NCBI GenBank assembly: GCA_025612245.1
Contig: JAAXKQ010000009.1
Location: 62,001-126,000 of the forward strand
DNA length: 64,000 nucleotides
Direction: 5' to 3'
DNA from: Ignavibacteria bacterium
Lineage (GTDB): Bacteria > Bacteroidota > Ignavibacteria > Ignavibacteriales > SURF-24
A model generated the notes under the pieces. It had not been told where the DNA came from. It did no database searches and saw only the letters and a program-made list of their open reading frames with translations. Of this stretch, positions 54,502 to 63,096 are shown one piece after another. Numbering within the stretch: position 1 is the stretch's first letter; every line of letters begins with the position of its first letter. A program made the position numbers and the translations under genes.

Positions 54502-55191
54502 TTAATCCAAAAGAGCCTTAAGCATCAGTCCGGCCAGGAATTTATTTCCCTTTGCATTCATGTGCACCGCGTCGCGTGTTAAGACGCCCTCGTGGAGCTG
54601 TTTGGGATTATTCTTGAGCTCATAGTCAAGAAAAGCCTGCCTGAGATCGAGCAGCTGGCTCTTTGTCTCGCGGGCAACCCTGCGGCTTATGTCTGAATAC
54701 TCATTGAGCATGGCGTCGTTTTTATTGAGGCTGTCTGACCTTTCACCAACAACGCTCGGGGTGCACAAAATAACGCGGGCGCCTTTTGAAGTGATCTTGC
54801 CTATAATGTCTTTCAGGCCAGCTTCAAATTTCTCTTTTGGTGTTCCCCCAATTCCAAGCGCGTAATGCCATACGTCATTTATTCCTATGTATATTACAAC
54901 CGTAGTGGGGTTCTTTGAAAGGACGTCTTTTTCCAGCCTTGCCTGCAGGTCGGGCACCTTATTGCCGCTTATGCCGGCACCGATGACTTCAACGCCGAAG
55001 TCCTTATACTTTGATGCCATCGTGTCGCGCACCAGGGTGACGTATCCGCCGGGCTCATTGCCGAGCTGAGTAATTGAGTCGCCAAAGAAAACGATTTTTT
55101 CCCCTTTCTTGATCGAAAGAAGGCTGTAGGCAGAAAGGGTTGTCAACAGCATTGCTGAAGCCAATATGGAGAGCAGAGTGATCTTTTTCAT
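54502..55191 (-). CDS. SGNH/GDSL-type esterase, exported
   Basis: A 229-residue protein with a signal peptide (MKKITLLSILASAMLL, end near SAYS) and the SGNH blocks: FGDSIT with the nucleophile Ser, the Gly in GAGISGNKV, Asn in YIGINDVW, and the DxxH of TRDAVHMN. Such enzymes hydrolyse esters of sugars or lipids in the periplasm; the substrate is unknown. I chose ATG 55191 because it yields a clean signal peptide; the frame stays open to 55260. It lies downstream of the electron-transfer pair, past their terminator. Confidence 0.87.
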   Translation of the reverse strand: MKKITLLSILASAMLLTTLSAYSLLSIKKGEKIVFFGDSITQLGNEPGGYVTLVRDTMASKYKDFGVEVIGAGISGNKVPDLQARLEKDVLSKNPTTVVIYIGINDVWHYALGIGGTPKEKFEAGLKDIIGKITSKGARVILCTPSVVGERSDSLNKNDAMLNEYSDISRRVARETKSQLLDLRQAFLDYELKNNPKQLHEGVLTRDAVHMNAKGNKFLAGLMLKALLD

Positions 55192-55241
55192 TATTGTTAT
55201 ACCTGAATTTTTAGTTGTCAGTAAAATATTCAGGGTGAAAA

Positions 55242-55280
55242 GTAAAAAAAAAGCGGGCAATAGTCCATATTGCCCGCTTT
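55242..55280 (-). terminator. Rho-independent terminator of the NfnAB-like operon
   Basis: On the minus strand a perfect 12-bp stem (55250-55261 with 55269-55280) is followed by a run of nine T. It lies 30 bases after the large-subunit stop. Confidence 0.9.
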
Positions 55281-55309
55281 AAGAGAAAGAAAATTTTAAC
55301 CCGTGTGTA

Positions 55310-56731
55310 TCAGCTTTCAGGATTGGACAGGTAATCATTAATTGCCGAGGCGGCTTTTCTGCCTGCGCCCATTGCAAGAATGACCGTAGCGCCGCCCGAG
55401 ACAATGTCACCTCCGGCAAAGACGCCTTTCTTTGAGGTTTTCATTGTGGATTCTTCAATTACAATGTTACCACGTTTATTGAAGTTAAGGTCGGGTGTGG
55501 TCTTCTGCAATATCGGGTTAGATCCGTTTCCGATGGCAATAATTGCCATATCTATATCCATCAGGTGCTCAGAACCGTCAACAGGTACGGGTTTCCTTCT
55601 TCCTGACTGGTCGGGTTCTCCGAGTGCCATCTTCTGGAGCCTGGCCTGTTTAATCCATCCGTCCTGGCCAATAAATTCAATTGGGTTTTCGAGGAACAGA
55701 AATTCAACGCCTTCCTCCTTTGCGTGATGGACTTCCTCTTTTCTTGCCGGAAGTTCCACTTCGCTTCTCCTATAAATAATATAAGCCTTCTTAGCACCCA
55801 GTCTTTTTGCAGTTCTTACCGCATCCATAGCCGTATTGCCGCCGCCGAAGACCGCAACGTTTTTATTGCTACAGTTAAAGACGGGAGTGTCGTATTCAGG
55901 AAACTTGTAAGCCTTCATTAAGTTAACGCGTGTTAAAAACTCGTTTGATGAATATACGCCGTTCAGGTTTTCGCCTGGAATGTTGAGGAAATAGGGGAGT
56001 CCGGCTCCGACGGCAACAAACACCGCGTCATAGCCGTTCTGTAGGAGTTCGTCTATGGTATCCGTAAAGCCTATAACGGCATTTGTCTGGAAGTTGACGC
56101 CAAGTTTTTGGAGTGCTTCCACCTCAGCCTTCACGATTTCCTTTGGAAGCCTGAACTGTGGTATGCCGTAGACGAGTACGCCGCCTAATTCATGCAGTGC
56201 TTCAAAAATCGTAACCTCGTGCCCCATCTTTATAAGATCGCCCGCGCAGCTAAGGCCTGCAGGGCCGCTTCCGATGATGGCCACTTTTTTGCCTGTCCTG
56301 GCCTTAACCTGTGGTGTACGGATCCCTACGTTCTCCCTCTCGAAGTCGGCTACAAATCTTTCCAGGCGGCCGATACCAACTGCTTCATGCTTTTTCCCCA
56401 TGATGCACTGGGATTCGCACTGAACTTCCTGCGGGCAGACGCGGCCGCAGACTGCCGGAAGGGCGTTGTCTTCTTTAATTTTTGCCGCTGCAGCGAGATA
56501 ATCGCCCTGGGCTACAAGCCCAATAAAATCGCGTATCTTAACGCCTACGGGGCAGCCCTCAATGCAGGTAGGCTTAGGGCACTGGATGCACCTCAAGGCT
56601 TCCAATTTTGCCAATTCTTCGGTAAAACCCAAATTGACTTCATCAAAGTTTGTGACCCTTTTTTCTCCGGACTGTTCCGGCATTTTTTGACGTGGGATCT
56701 TCATTCTATCTTTTTTTGAAATTTCTTCCAT
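55310..56731 (-). CDS. GltD/NfnB-like FAD-NAD(P) oxidoreductase large subunit
   Basis: The 473-residue protein has a two-cluster Fe-S N-terminus (C48, C51, C56, C60 and C95, C99, C105, C109), an FAD site GSGPAGLSC (154-162), an NADPH site GGGNTAMDA and the C-terminal FAGGDIVSGGATV. It resembles the glutamate synthase small subunit and the large subunit of NfnAB, the electron-bifurcating NADH-dependent ferredoxin:NADP oxidoreductase. The upstream partner, an NfnA-like protein ending 28 bases before, favours NfnB/SudA over GltD. No gltB is in the window. CGGAG lies 8 bases before ATG. Confidence 0.88.
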   Translation of the reverse strand: MEEISKKDRMKIPRQKMPEQSGEKRVTNFDEVNLGFTEELAKLEALRCIQCPKPTCIEGCPVGVKIRDFIGLVAQGDYLAAAAKIKEDNALPAVCGRVCPQEVQCESQCIMGKKHEAVGIGRLERFVADFERENVGIRTPQVKARTGKKVAIIGSGPAGLSCAGDLIKMGHEVTIFEALHELGGVLVYGIPQFRLPKEIVKAEVEALQKLGVNFQTNAVIGFTDTIDELLQNGYDAVFVAVGAGLPYFLNIPGENLNGVYSSNEFLTRVNLMKAYKFPEYDTPVFNCSNKNVAVFGGGNTAMDAVRTAKRLGAKKAYIIYRRSEVELPARKEEVHHAKEEGVEFLFLENPIEFIGQDGWIKQARLQKMALGEPDQSGRRKPVPVDGSEHLMDIDMAIIAIGNGSNPILQKTTPDLNFNKRGNIVIEESTMKTSKKGVFAGGDIVSGGATVILAMGAGRKAASAINDYLSNPES

Positions 56732-56759
56732 TTATTTACTCCGCTCGCTTTTTTTGGTT

Positions 56760-57659
56760 TTAACTGGATATTTTGGAAAAAAACATCTTGTCGTAGTTGC
56801 ATTCATGTTCTTTTTTTTCCTCTTCGCGGCTCTTCTGTTCGAGGGTCTGTTTTTCCAGGGCCGTTTTTTCATCTCCCAGGTAGGACTTATTCCTTTGTGC
56901 CAGGAGGGCGAAATCGACCTTGTGGGCATCGAATTCAGGGCCGTCGACGCAAACAAATACAGTTTTGTTATCAACCGTAGCCCTGCAGCCGCCGCACATT
57001 CCCGTGCCGTCTACCATTATGGGGTTCAGGCTTACCATGGTTTGTATTCCATAAGGGCGCGTCGTCTCGGCAATTGCCTTCATCATAGGTATTGGACCAA
57101 TAGCGAGCACAAAATCTATTTTTCTGCCTGAATCAATCAGTTCTTTTAATTTTTGCGTTACAAAACCGTGGTATCCGTAGCTCCCGTCGTCTGTAGTGGG
57201 GTAAACTTCATCGCAGACCTTTCGCATTTCATCCTCCAGTATGACAAATTCCCTGGAACGGCCTCCAATTATTGAGATGGTATGATTGCCTGCCTGCTTT
57301 AATGCAACAGCCGTCGGGTAGGCAATTGCAGTACCGACACCTCCGCCGATGGAGACGGCAGTGCCAAAATTTTCAATGTGTGAGGGTTTGCCCAATGGGC
57401 CGACGACGTCCTGAATGCTGTCGCCTGCCTGAAAGGTATTCAGTTCCTTTGTGGTTTTTCCGATCCCCTGAGCAATTATTGTAATTGTACCCTCGGAAAT
57501 GTCTGAATCGGCAATGGTAAGAGGGACCCTTTCTCCGCCTTCTTTTATTCTAATAATGACAAACTGTCCGGCTTTCCTCTTCTCTGCTATCTTAGGTGCT
57601 TCGATTACGAATTTCTTGATGTTCGGTGCAAGAAACTCTGCTGATCTGATCTTATACAT
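56760..57659 (-). CDS. NfnA/SudB-like ferredoxin-NADP reductase subunit
   Basis: The protein has a ferredoxin-reductase-type FAD domain (VPLTIADSDI), an NAD-binding segment (SIGGGVGTAIAYP) and a 2Fe-2S site with one Asp and three Cys (MVDGTGMCGGCRATV and VCVDGPEFDA; D217, C222, C225, C237), as in NfnA and dihydroorotate dehydrogenase PyrK relatives. It ends with a ~35-residue charged tail. The ATG at 57659 has GAG upstream; a GTG at 57665 is a second option. With the next gene it forms the probable two-subunit enzyme. Confidence 0.88.
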   Translation of the reverse strand: MYKIRSAEFLAPNIKKFVIEAPKIAEKRKAGQFVIIRIKEGGERVPLTIADSDISEGTITIIAQGIGKTTKELNTFQAGDSIQDVVGPLGKPSHIENFGTAVSIGGGVGTAIAYPTAVALKQAGNHTISIIGGRSREFVILEDEMRKVCDEVYPTTDDGSYGYHGFVTQKLKELIDSGRKIDFVLAIGPIPMMKAIAETTRPYGIQTMVSLNPIMVDGTGMCGGCRATVDNKTVFVCVDGPEFDAHKVDFALLAQRNKSYLGDEKTALEKQTLEQKSREEEKKEHECNYDKMFFSKISS

Positions 57660-57696
57660 AGGCACTCAAATTATTGAATATTTTTAAAAATTGTTC

Positions 57697-57704
57697 CAAA
57701 TATA
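57697..57704 (-). promoter_or_regulatory. Candidate -7 element for the NfnAB-like operon
   Basis: Read on the minus strand this is TATATTTG, an exact TAnnTTTG box about 38 bases before the ATG. No TTG box is seen at the usual distance. Confidence 0.4.
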
Positions 57705-57877
57705 GCTAATAATAAATAAAATGGATAGAGAATAAATATAGTTATAAATAAAACGGACAACAGGTTCTATATAAAGGTAAGAAAAAAATGCATGCTTATA
57801 AATATTTTAAGAGCGGGTGATGACTTAATTGAATATTTTTCTTATGTTGACTTAACCAAAAACAACCATGAAAAACC

Positions 57878-58606
57878 ATGCATATGAACTTAGATGTACT
57901 CGTCTTTGCTGCTCATCCCGACGATGCCGAGTTGTCGATGGGTGGTACCATTGCTAAATTTACTAGAAGTGAATTAAAAGTTGGCATAATAGACTTCACA
58001 AAGGGTGAATTGGGCACACGCGGTTCTGCAGACACCAGGCAGAAAGAGGCTTTTCAATCGGCTATCAGCCTTAAGCTGGCCATTAGGGAAAACCTGCACA
58101 TCCCTGATGGTGGTATTGAGGTTTCAAAGGAAAATATTACAAAAGTAATTATGTGCATTCGCAAATACAGACCTAAAATAATCTTTGCCCCTTATTTCAA
58201 CGACAGGCATCCCGACCACATAGATACCAGTGCAGTTGTTAAAAGGGCTATGTTCAGCTCGGGTCTTGAAAAAATTAAAACATTTGACAAGGAGAAAAAG
58301 CAGGACGCCTACAGGCCGAAAAAACTTTATTATTATATGCAGACATACGCTTTTGACCCATCTTTTATCGTAGATGTAAGCGATACTTTTGAAGATAAAA
58401 TGAATGCCGTTAAAGCTTATTCAACGCAGTTTTTTAACCCTAAGAGCGTTGAGCCCGAGACGTTTATCAGCCAGCCTAACTTTTTGAAATTTGTTGAATC
58501 GAGGGGCAAGCTCTACGGCTTTAAGATAGGAAAGAATTACGGAGAACCCTTCTTTTGTGAAGAAGATATAGACATGGATATGGTACATCTGGTAAAATCT
58601 TTATAG
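57878..58606 (+). CDS. bshB1: Bacillithiol biosynthesis deacetylase BshB1
   Basis: BshB1 removes the acetyl group from GlcNAc-malate in bacillithiol synthesis. The PIG-L/LmbE fold is shown by the metal motif AAHPDDAELSMGG (H13, D15, D16), FTKGELGTRG, and the second metal motif RHPDHID (H111-H114). The length of about 240 and the C-terminal FVESRGKLYGFKIG match BshB1 rather than MshB. bshA and bshC are not in the window. No clear ribosome-binding site; ATG 57884 is an alternative start. Confidence 0.93.
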   Translation: MHMNLDVLVFAAHPDDAELSMGGTIAKFTRSELKVGIIDFTKGELGTRGSADTRQKEAFQSAISLKLAIRENLHIPDGGIEVSKENITKVIMCIRKYRPKIIFAPYFNDRHPDHIDTSAVVKRAMFSSGLEKIKTFDKEKKQDAYRPKKLYYYMQTYAFDPSFIVDVSDTFEDKMNAVKAYSTQFFNPKSVEPETFISQPNFLKFVESRGKLYGFKIGKNYGEPFFCEEDIDMDMVHLVKSL

Positions 58607-58670
58607 TTCTGGATTTGCCGGTTCATTCCGAAGCCGGTAATTAGTCCTGAATGCAGTAACTTGTTTTATG

Positions 58671-58701
58671 CCCTGCAGATCCTCACTGCGGGGTTTTTTT
58701 T
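58671..58701 (+). terminator. Rho-independent terminator of bshB1
   Basis: An 8-bp stem with one G-U pair (58671-58678 with 58686-58693) is followed by eight T. Confidence 0.85.
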
Positions 58702-58853
58702 GCCCTATCAGGCAGCCTTTCACTTCTTTATTACAACTGAAGCCATAAGTACACTAAAGCATTGGTTGATAAATTCTCAAAAGATAAGTAAGATATTTAA
58801 TATATTGGTACCAAAAGACTGACATATTTATCTAATATAAAGGAGTTTTTGAG

Positions 58854-59720
58854 ATGCAGGTTTCATTTATAGGAACCGGACTTATGGGAAGTCCGATGGC
58901 CGAAAGGCTACTAAAAGCCGGCCATGAGGTTTATGTGTATAACCGGACGCTTGAGAAAACAGTGCCTCTTAAGCAAAAGGGGGCAAAAGTTGCCCTTACG
59001 GCACACGAGGCCAGGCACTTGGGTGAAGCGGTTTTCCTGATGCTTTCTGATGCAGTGGCAGTAAATGAAATGCTGTTTCCGACCGATGAGGAAGAGAAGT
59101 TTACCGGGCAGACTGTAATACAGATGAGTACCATTTCGCCAGATGAAAGCAGGGCTGTGGCGGAAAAAATCATTACTGCCGGTGGGGACTATTTAGAGGC
59201 TCCCGTCCTGGGCAGCATCCCACAGGCAACCGAAGGCAAACTGGTTGTAATGGTTGGGGCTCAGGAAAAGCTCTATGAGAAGTGGCACACTCTGCTGGAA
59301 GCCTTTGGCCCGGCCCCGATTCATATTGGTGAGGTTGGTAAGGCGGCAGCCATGAAACTTGCACTTAACCAGCTTATTGCATCGCTGACTTCTGCTTTTT
59401 CACTGAGCCTGGGTATGATTATGAAAGAGGGAATTGAGGTTGAACAGTTCATGAATGTCCTTAGAAACAGCGCGCTTTACGCCAAGACTTTTGACGTAAA
59501 GCTGAACTACATGCTGAAGAATGATTTTTCGAGCGTAAATTTCCCGGCAAAGCATCTTCTTAAAGATGTCAGGCTTACCCTTGATGAGGCAAAGAGTCTG
59601 GGACTTGAAACAGTAATGCTCGAAGCTGTGCAGGAAATACTAAAGAAAACCGTAGCAATGGGCTCTTCGGATATGGATTACTCAGTCCTCTTTAATGCCG
59701 TAACAAACCGCAAGGTCTAG
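58854..59720 (+). CDS. Beta-hydroxyacid dehydrogenase (GLYR1/HIBADH-like)
   Basis: The 288-residue protein has the NAD(P)-binding FIGTGLMGSPMAERLL (5-20), the substrate loop YLEAPVLGSIPQATEG and the catalytic Lys in GKAAAMKLALNQL. It resembles glyoxylate/succinic semialdehyde reductases and 3-hydroxyisobutyrate dehydrogenases; the substrate is undecided. YNRT after the second strand suggests NADP use. AAAGGAG precedes ATG by 9 bases. Confidence 0.88.
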   Translation: MQVSFIGTGLMGSPMAERLLKAGHEVYVYNRTLEKTVPLKQKGAKVALTAHEARHLGEAVFLMLSDAVAVNEMLFPTDEEEKFTGQTVIQMSTISPDESRAVAEKIITAGGDYLEAPVLGSIPQATEGKLVVMVGAQEKLYEKWHTLLEAFGPAPIHIGEVGKAAAMKLALNQLIASLTSAFSLSLGMIMKEGIEVEQFMNVLRNSALYAKTFDVKLNYMLKNDFSSVNFPAKHLLKDVRLTLDEAKSLGLETVMLEAVQEILKKTVAMGSSDMDYSVLFNAVTNRKV

Positions 59721-59789
59721 AAACCGGAGAATCTACGGGGTGGCTTCCTGCATCACATATAAAACAAAATAGATGGAGGGAAGAGAAAA

Positions 59790-60176
59790 ATGGATTATTA
59801 CAATACGAAGGTTGTATACCTATCATTTGATGAGGCGATCAGCAAGGTTACCGAAGAGCTGAAAAAAGAGGGGTTTGGAATTCTGACGGAAATTGACGTC
59901 AAGGAGACGCTCAAGAAAAAACTGGACGTGAATTTCAGGAAGTATAAGATACTTGGGGCCTGTAATCCTCCTTTTGCCTACAAGGCCCTTCAGGCCGAGG
60001 GCAAGATTGGCACAATGCTTCCATGCAACGTTATTGTTCAGGAGACAGAAGAAGGAAAAACCGAAATTTCATCCATAAATCCAAGGGTTTCAATGCAGAC
60101 GGTAAAGAACAAGGAGCTTGAGAAGGTTGCCTCCGAAGTAGCCGATAAACTGCAAAAGGTGTTGGAAAACGTGTAG
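59790..60176 (+). CDS. DUF302 protein
   Basis: A 128-residue cytoplasmic protein of the DUF302 family: FDEAISKVTEELKKEGFGI, DVKETLKKKL, ILGACNPPFAYKAL and the beta strand LPCNVIVQE. Structures of the family show a small swapped-dimer fold; the role is unknown. It is 69 bases after the dehydrogenase and has GGAGGGAAG before ATG. Confidence 0.88.
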   Translation: MDYYNTKVVYLSFDEAISKVTEELKKEGFGILTEIDVKETLKKKLDVNFRKYKILGACNPPFAYKALQAEGKIGTMLPCNVIVQETEEGKTEISSINPRVSMQTVKNKELEKVASEVADKLQKVLENV

Positions 60177-60216
60177 CAGGCGTTAAAAACTTAATTTTAT
60201 CCATTCTTTGAATTAT

Positions 60217-60242
60217 GGGCGGGCCTTGTGCCCGCCCTTCTC
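60217..60242 (+). terminator. Terminator hairpin after the DUF302 gene
   Basis: A perfect 8-bp GC-only stem (60217-60224 with 60230-60237) with CTTGT loop; only a short pyrimidine tract follows. Confidence 0.65.
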
Positions 60243-60362
60243 CTCTAAGGCATATTACAGAAAAATATCCGTTCCAGAGGGCCTCATTGGCCTGTTTTTT
60301 CCTTTTGGGCTTAATTCTTAACGCTATTTGTGTTATTTTTCTATGTTAAAATAAAGGATTTA

Positions 60363-61535
60363 ATGTTGGCACAAGTATATCTCAGAAAAAACGAGGAACA
60401 CCGCCTGAAACACGGGCACCTCTGGGTTTTCAGCAATGAAATTGGAAAACTTGAAGGCGAAGCGCAAAATGGCGACATGGTGGAGCTTTTCGACTCCAGA
60501 AATAACTTCCTGGGTACAGGGTTTTATAACAAAAATTCACTTATTGCGGTAAGGCTCCTTAGCCGCTCAAAGATCGAGAACCTGGAGGATTTCTTTGAGG
60601 GGGGGATTAAAAGGGCTTATGAGCTAAGGAAGAGTCTTTACCCAAGGAGAGAGTCTTTCAGGCTTGTCTTCAGCGAAAGCGATTTTATGCCGGGGCTCAT
60701 CATAGATAAATACAACAATACCTATGTGCTGCAGGTCTATTCATTCGGCATGCAGAAGAACATAGAGAAAATTGTTTCTGTGCTGAAATCCGGGCTCGGG
60801 GCTGAAAATGTATTCAGCAAAAACGAGTCGTACTTCAGGCGCCTGGAAGGGCTTGAAGAAGAGGATACGGTTTACCTTGGAAGCAATAAGTCGGAAGTGA
60901 TCAGTGACGGGCAGGTAAACTACAGGATTGATTTCGAAGGAGGGCACAAGACTGGCTTTTACTTCGATCAGGCAGACAACAGGAGTTTTATTGAAAGGTT
61001 TTCAGAGGGAAAAACCGTAATTGACGCATTCTGTAATTCCGGCGGCTTCGGGCTTCACGCAGCACGTGCCGGGGCAAAATCGGTCACCTTCCTCGACAGC
61101 TCTCAGGCGGAAATTGAGAATGCAAAGGGAAACTTCCAGATGAATAAAATGACGCAGAAAGCAGAGTTTATTGCGGGAGATGTCTTTGATGTATTTACCG
61201 GAATGCTAAATGAAAAAAGGAAGTTTGAGGTAGTAATGATAGATCCTCCGGCATTTGCAAAGAACAAGAAAAGCCTGCCCATGGCGCAGAAAGGCTATGA
61301 AAAGCTGAACCGTATGGCGCTCGGGCTTGTTGAAGAAGGGGGCTATTTGGTTACTTCCTCGTGCTCGTATCACCTTAACCGTGACAGTTTTATACAGATT
61401 ATAAATACTGCCGCCCAGAAAGCAGGCCGCCAGGTGCAGCTTATTCATTTCAATGGAGCATCACTGGATCACCCGAGGCTTCCTGCAATGGAGGAAACTT
61501 CATATCTGAAGTTTGCAGTTTTGAAAGTCATATAA
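60363..61535 (+). CDS. RlmI-like class I SAM-dependent rRNA methyltransferase
   Basis: The protein has an N-terminal PUA domain (HRLKHGHLWVFSNEI onwards), an EEHAD-like middle and a Rossmann methyltransferase domain with VIDAFCNSGGFGLHAA (motif I), and the catalytic DPPAFAKNKKS block with SSCSYHL. It resembles RlmI, which makes m5C1962 in 23S rRNA. The ATG at 60363 has AAAGGA before it; an upstream frame from 60330 has none. Confidence 0.9.
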   Translation: MLAQVYLRKNEEHRLKHGHLWVFSNEIGKLEGEAQNGDMVELFDSRNNFLGTGFYNKNSLIAVRLLSRSKIENLEDFFEGGIKRAYELRKSLYPRRESFRLVFSESDFMPGLIIDKYNNTYVLQVYSFGMQKNIEKIVSVLKSGLGAENVFSKNESYFRRLEGLEEEDTVYLGSNKSEVISDGQVNYRIDFEGGHKTGFYFDQADNRSFIERFSEGKTVIDAFCNSGGFGLHAARAGAKSVTFLDSSQAEIENAKGNFQMNKMTQKAEFIAGDVFDVFTGMLNEKRKFEVVMIDPPAFAKNKKSLPMAQKGYEKLNRMALGLVEEGGYLVTSSCSYHLNRDSFIQIINTAAQKAGRQVQLIHFNGASLDHPRLPAMEETSYLKFAVLKVI

Positions 61536-61559
61536 AAATTAAAAACATGGGAGGAAGAA

Positions 61560-61967
61560 ATGAAAAAGGCAGTTTTGTTTTTATTGTTAGCTTTAATTTT
61601 CAGCTCCTGCTACGACGTTACAGGTCCTGACCAGGAAAAATCCTTATACGGCAGCTGGCGTCTGCAAAAGATTTCGGGAGGCCTTCAGGGTACGACCACT
61701 GAAATCAGCCCCGATAAAGCCCCGAAGGTGCTTTTTACTTACGGGGGCACGGTTATTTTTTATTCAAGTGACAACAAGCTTGCAAGAAGCACCACTTTTA
61801 CGCTTACTGAGGGAAAAACCATCTATTCTACCGATGAAAAAAGCATAATTCACTTTGCCGACAACCTTGATAACCCCATGGTGATTTTTTCTATAAGTGA
61901 AGACACCCTGGTACTTGCAGATAACGATTATGACGGCTTTTCCTATATTTATCTTAAAGAAAGATAA
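61560..61967 (+). CDS. Small lipoprotein, possibly lipocalin-like
   Basis: A 135-residue protein with signal peptide and lipobox IFSSC (Cys 17), then a beta-rich part (LYGSWRLQKISGG, VLFTYGGTVIFYSSD, LVLADNDYDG, YIYLKER) in the style of small lipocalin-like Bacteroidota lipoproteins. The function is unknown. GGGAGGAAG precedes ATG. Confidence 0.75.
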   Translation: MKKAVLFLLLALIFSSCYDVTGPDQEKSLYGSWRLQKISGGLQGTTTEISPDKAPKVLFTYGGTVIFYSSDNKLARSTTFTLTEGKTIYSTDEKSIIHFADNLDNPMVIFSISEDTLVLADNDYDGFSYIYLKER

Positions 61968-62048
61968 ATATAGGAAACCAATTTATGCTTAGGAATGTAA
62001 AAACTGTAATTTTAACTTAAACATTGAGAAAATATTTAGAGGAAAATT

Positions 62049-63035
62049 TTGGAAATAACAGAGCTTAATGAGAAAATTAAAAATGAAAGCGCTTTTGTTG
62101 ACCTGCTTTTCAGTGAAATAGGCAAAGTTATTGTTGGCCAGAAGCCGATGGTGGAACGCCTGATTGTAGGCCTGCTTTCCAACGGGCACGTACTGCTTGA
62201 AGGGGTTCCGGGCCTTGCCAAGACGCTTGCCATAAAATCCCTGGCCTCGGCAATGAAGGCAAAGTTTCAGAGAATACAGTTCACACCTGATCTTCTGCCC
62301 GCAGATTTGATTGGTACTATGATCTATAATCAGAAAGACGGCAACTTTTTTATAAAAAAAGGTCCAATATTCTCAAACTTCATACTGGCCGATGAAATCA
62401 ATCGTGCCCCGGCCAAGGTTCAGAGCGCACTCCTGGAAGCAATGCAGGAGCGCCAGGTTACAATAAGCGAAGAGACCTTTAAGCTTGAAGAGCCTTTCCT
62501 GGTGCTTGCTACACAGAATCCGATAGAGCAGGAAGGAACCTATCCGCTTCCTGAGGCACAGGTAGACAGGTTCATGCTAAAGGTTAAGATTACCTATCCT
62601 TCACGCGAAGAAGAGCTCAAGATCATGCGGCAGAACGTGGAAAATTCGCAGGATGGGGCAATCAGGCCCGTCATAACGCCGCAGGACATAATGAGGGCAA
62701 GAAACCTCATCCAGGAAATTTACGTGGATGAGAAAATTGACCGCTATATACTGGACATTGTTTTTGCCACGCGTAACCCTAAAGAATACGGCCTCGATTC
62801 ACTGGCAGACCTCATCAGCTACGGCGCTTCACCAAGAGCTACAATTAACCTGGCTTTGGGTGCAAGGGCAATGGCTTTCATTAAAAGGCGCGGCTATGTA
62901 ATTCCTGAAGACGTAAGGGCAATCTGCATGGACGTATTGAGGCACCGCATTGCCGTTACCTATGAGGCCGAGGCCGAAGAGATTACAACTGAAAACGTCA
63001 TTCAGGAAATTCTCAATAAGATTGAAGTGCCATGA
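62049..63035 (+). CDS. MoxR-family AAA+ ATPase
   Basis: A 328-residue AAA+ protein with Walker A GVPGLAKT (52-59), Walker B ILADEINRAP (112-121) and the MoxR block ATQNPIEQEGTYPLPEAQ. MoxR ATPases act as chaperones for proteins encoded next to them, often with von Willebrand domains. The start is TTG 62049, with AGAGGA just upstream. The DUF58 gene follows after 61 bases. Confidence 0.95.
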   Translation: MEITELNEKIKNESAFVDLLFSEIGKVIVGQKPMVERLIVGLLSNGHVLLEGVPGLAKTLAIKSLASAMKAKFQRIQFTPDLLPADLIGTMIYNQKDGNFFIKKGPIFSNFILADEINRAPAKVQSALLEAMQERQVTISEETFKLEEPFLVLATQNPIEQEGTYPLPEAQVDRFMLKVKITYPSREEELKIMRQNVENSQDGAIRPVITPQDIMRARNLIQEIYVDEKIDRYILDIVFATRNPKEYGLDSLADLISYGASPRATINLALGARAMAFIKRRGYVIPEDVRAICMDVLRHRIAVTYEAEAEEITTENVIQEILNKIEVP

Positions 63036-63096
63036 TCTTAGAAAAAACTCAGGAAAAGAATTCTACAAGTAAGCTCTTAGATCAAGAAAAAAGGTT

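Noticed and set aside
56192..56719. 175-residue plus-strand frame inside the NfnB-like gene
   Set aside because: Antisense of a strong, motif-bearing gene; no independent evidence.
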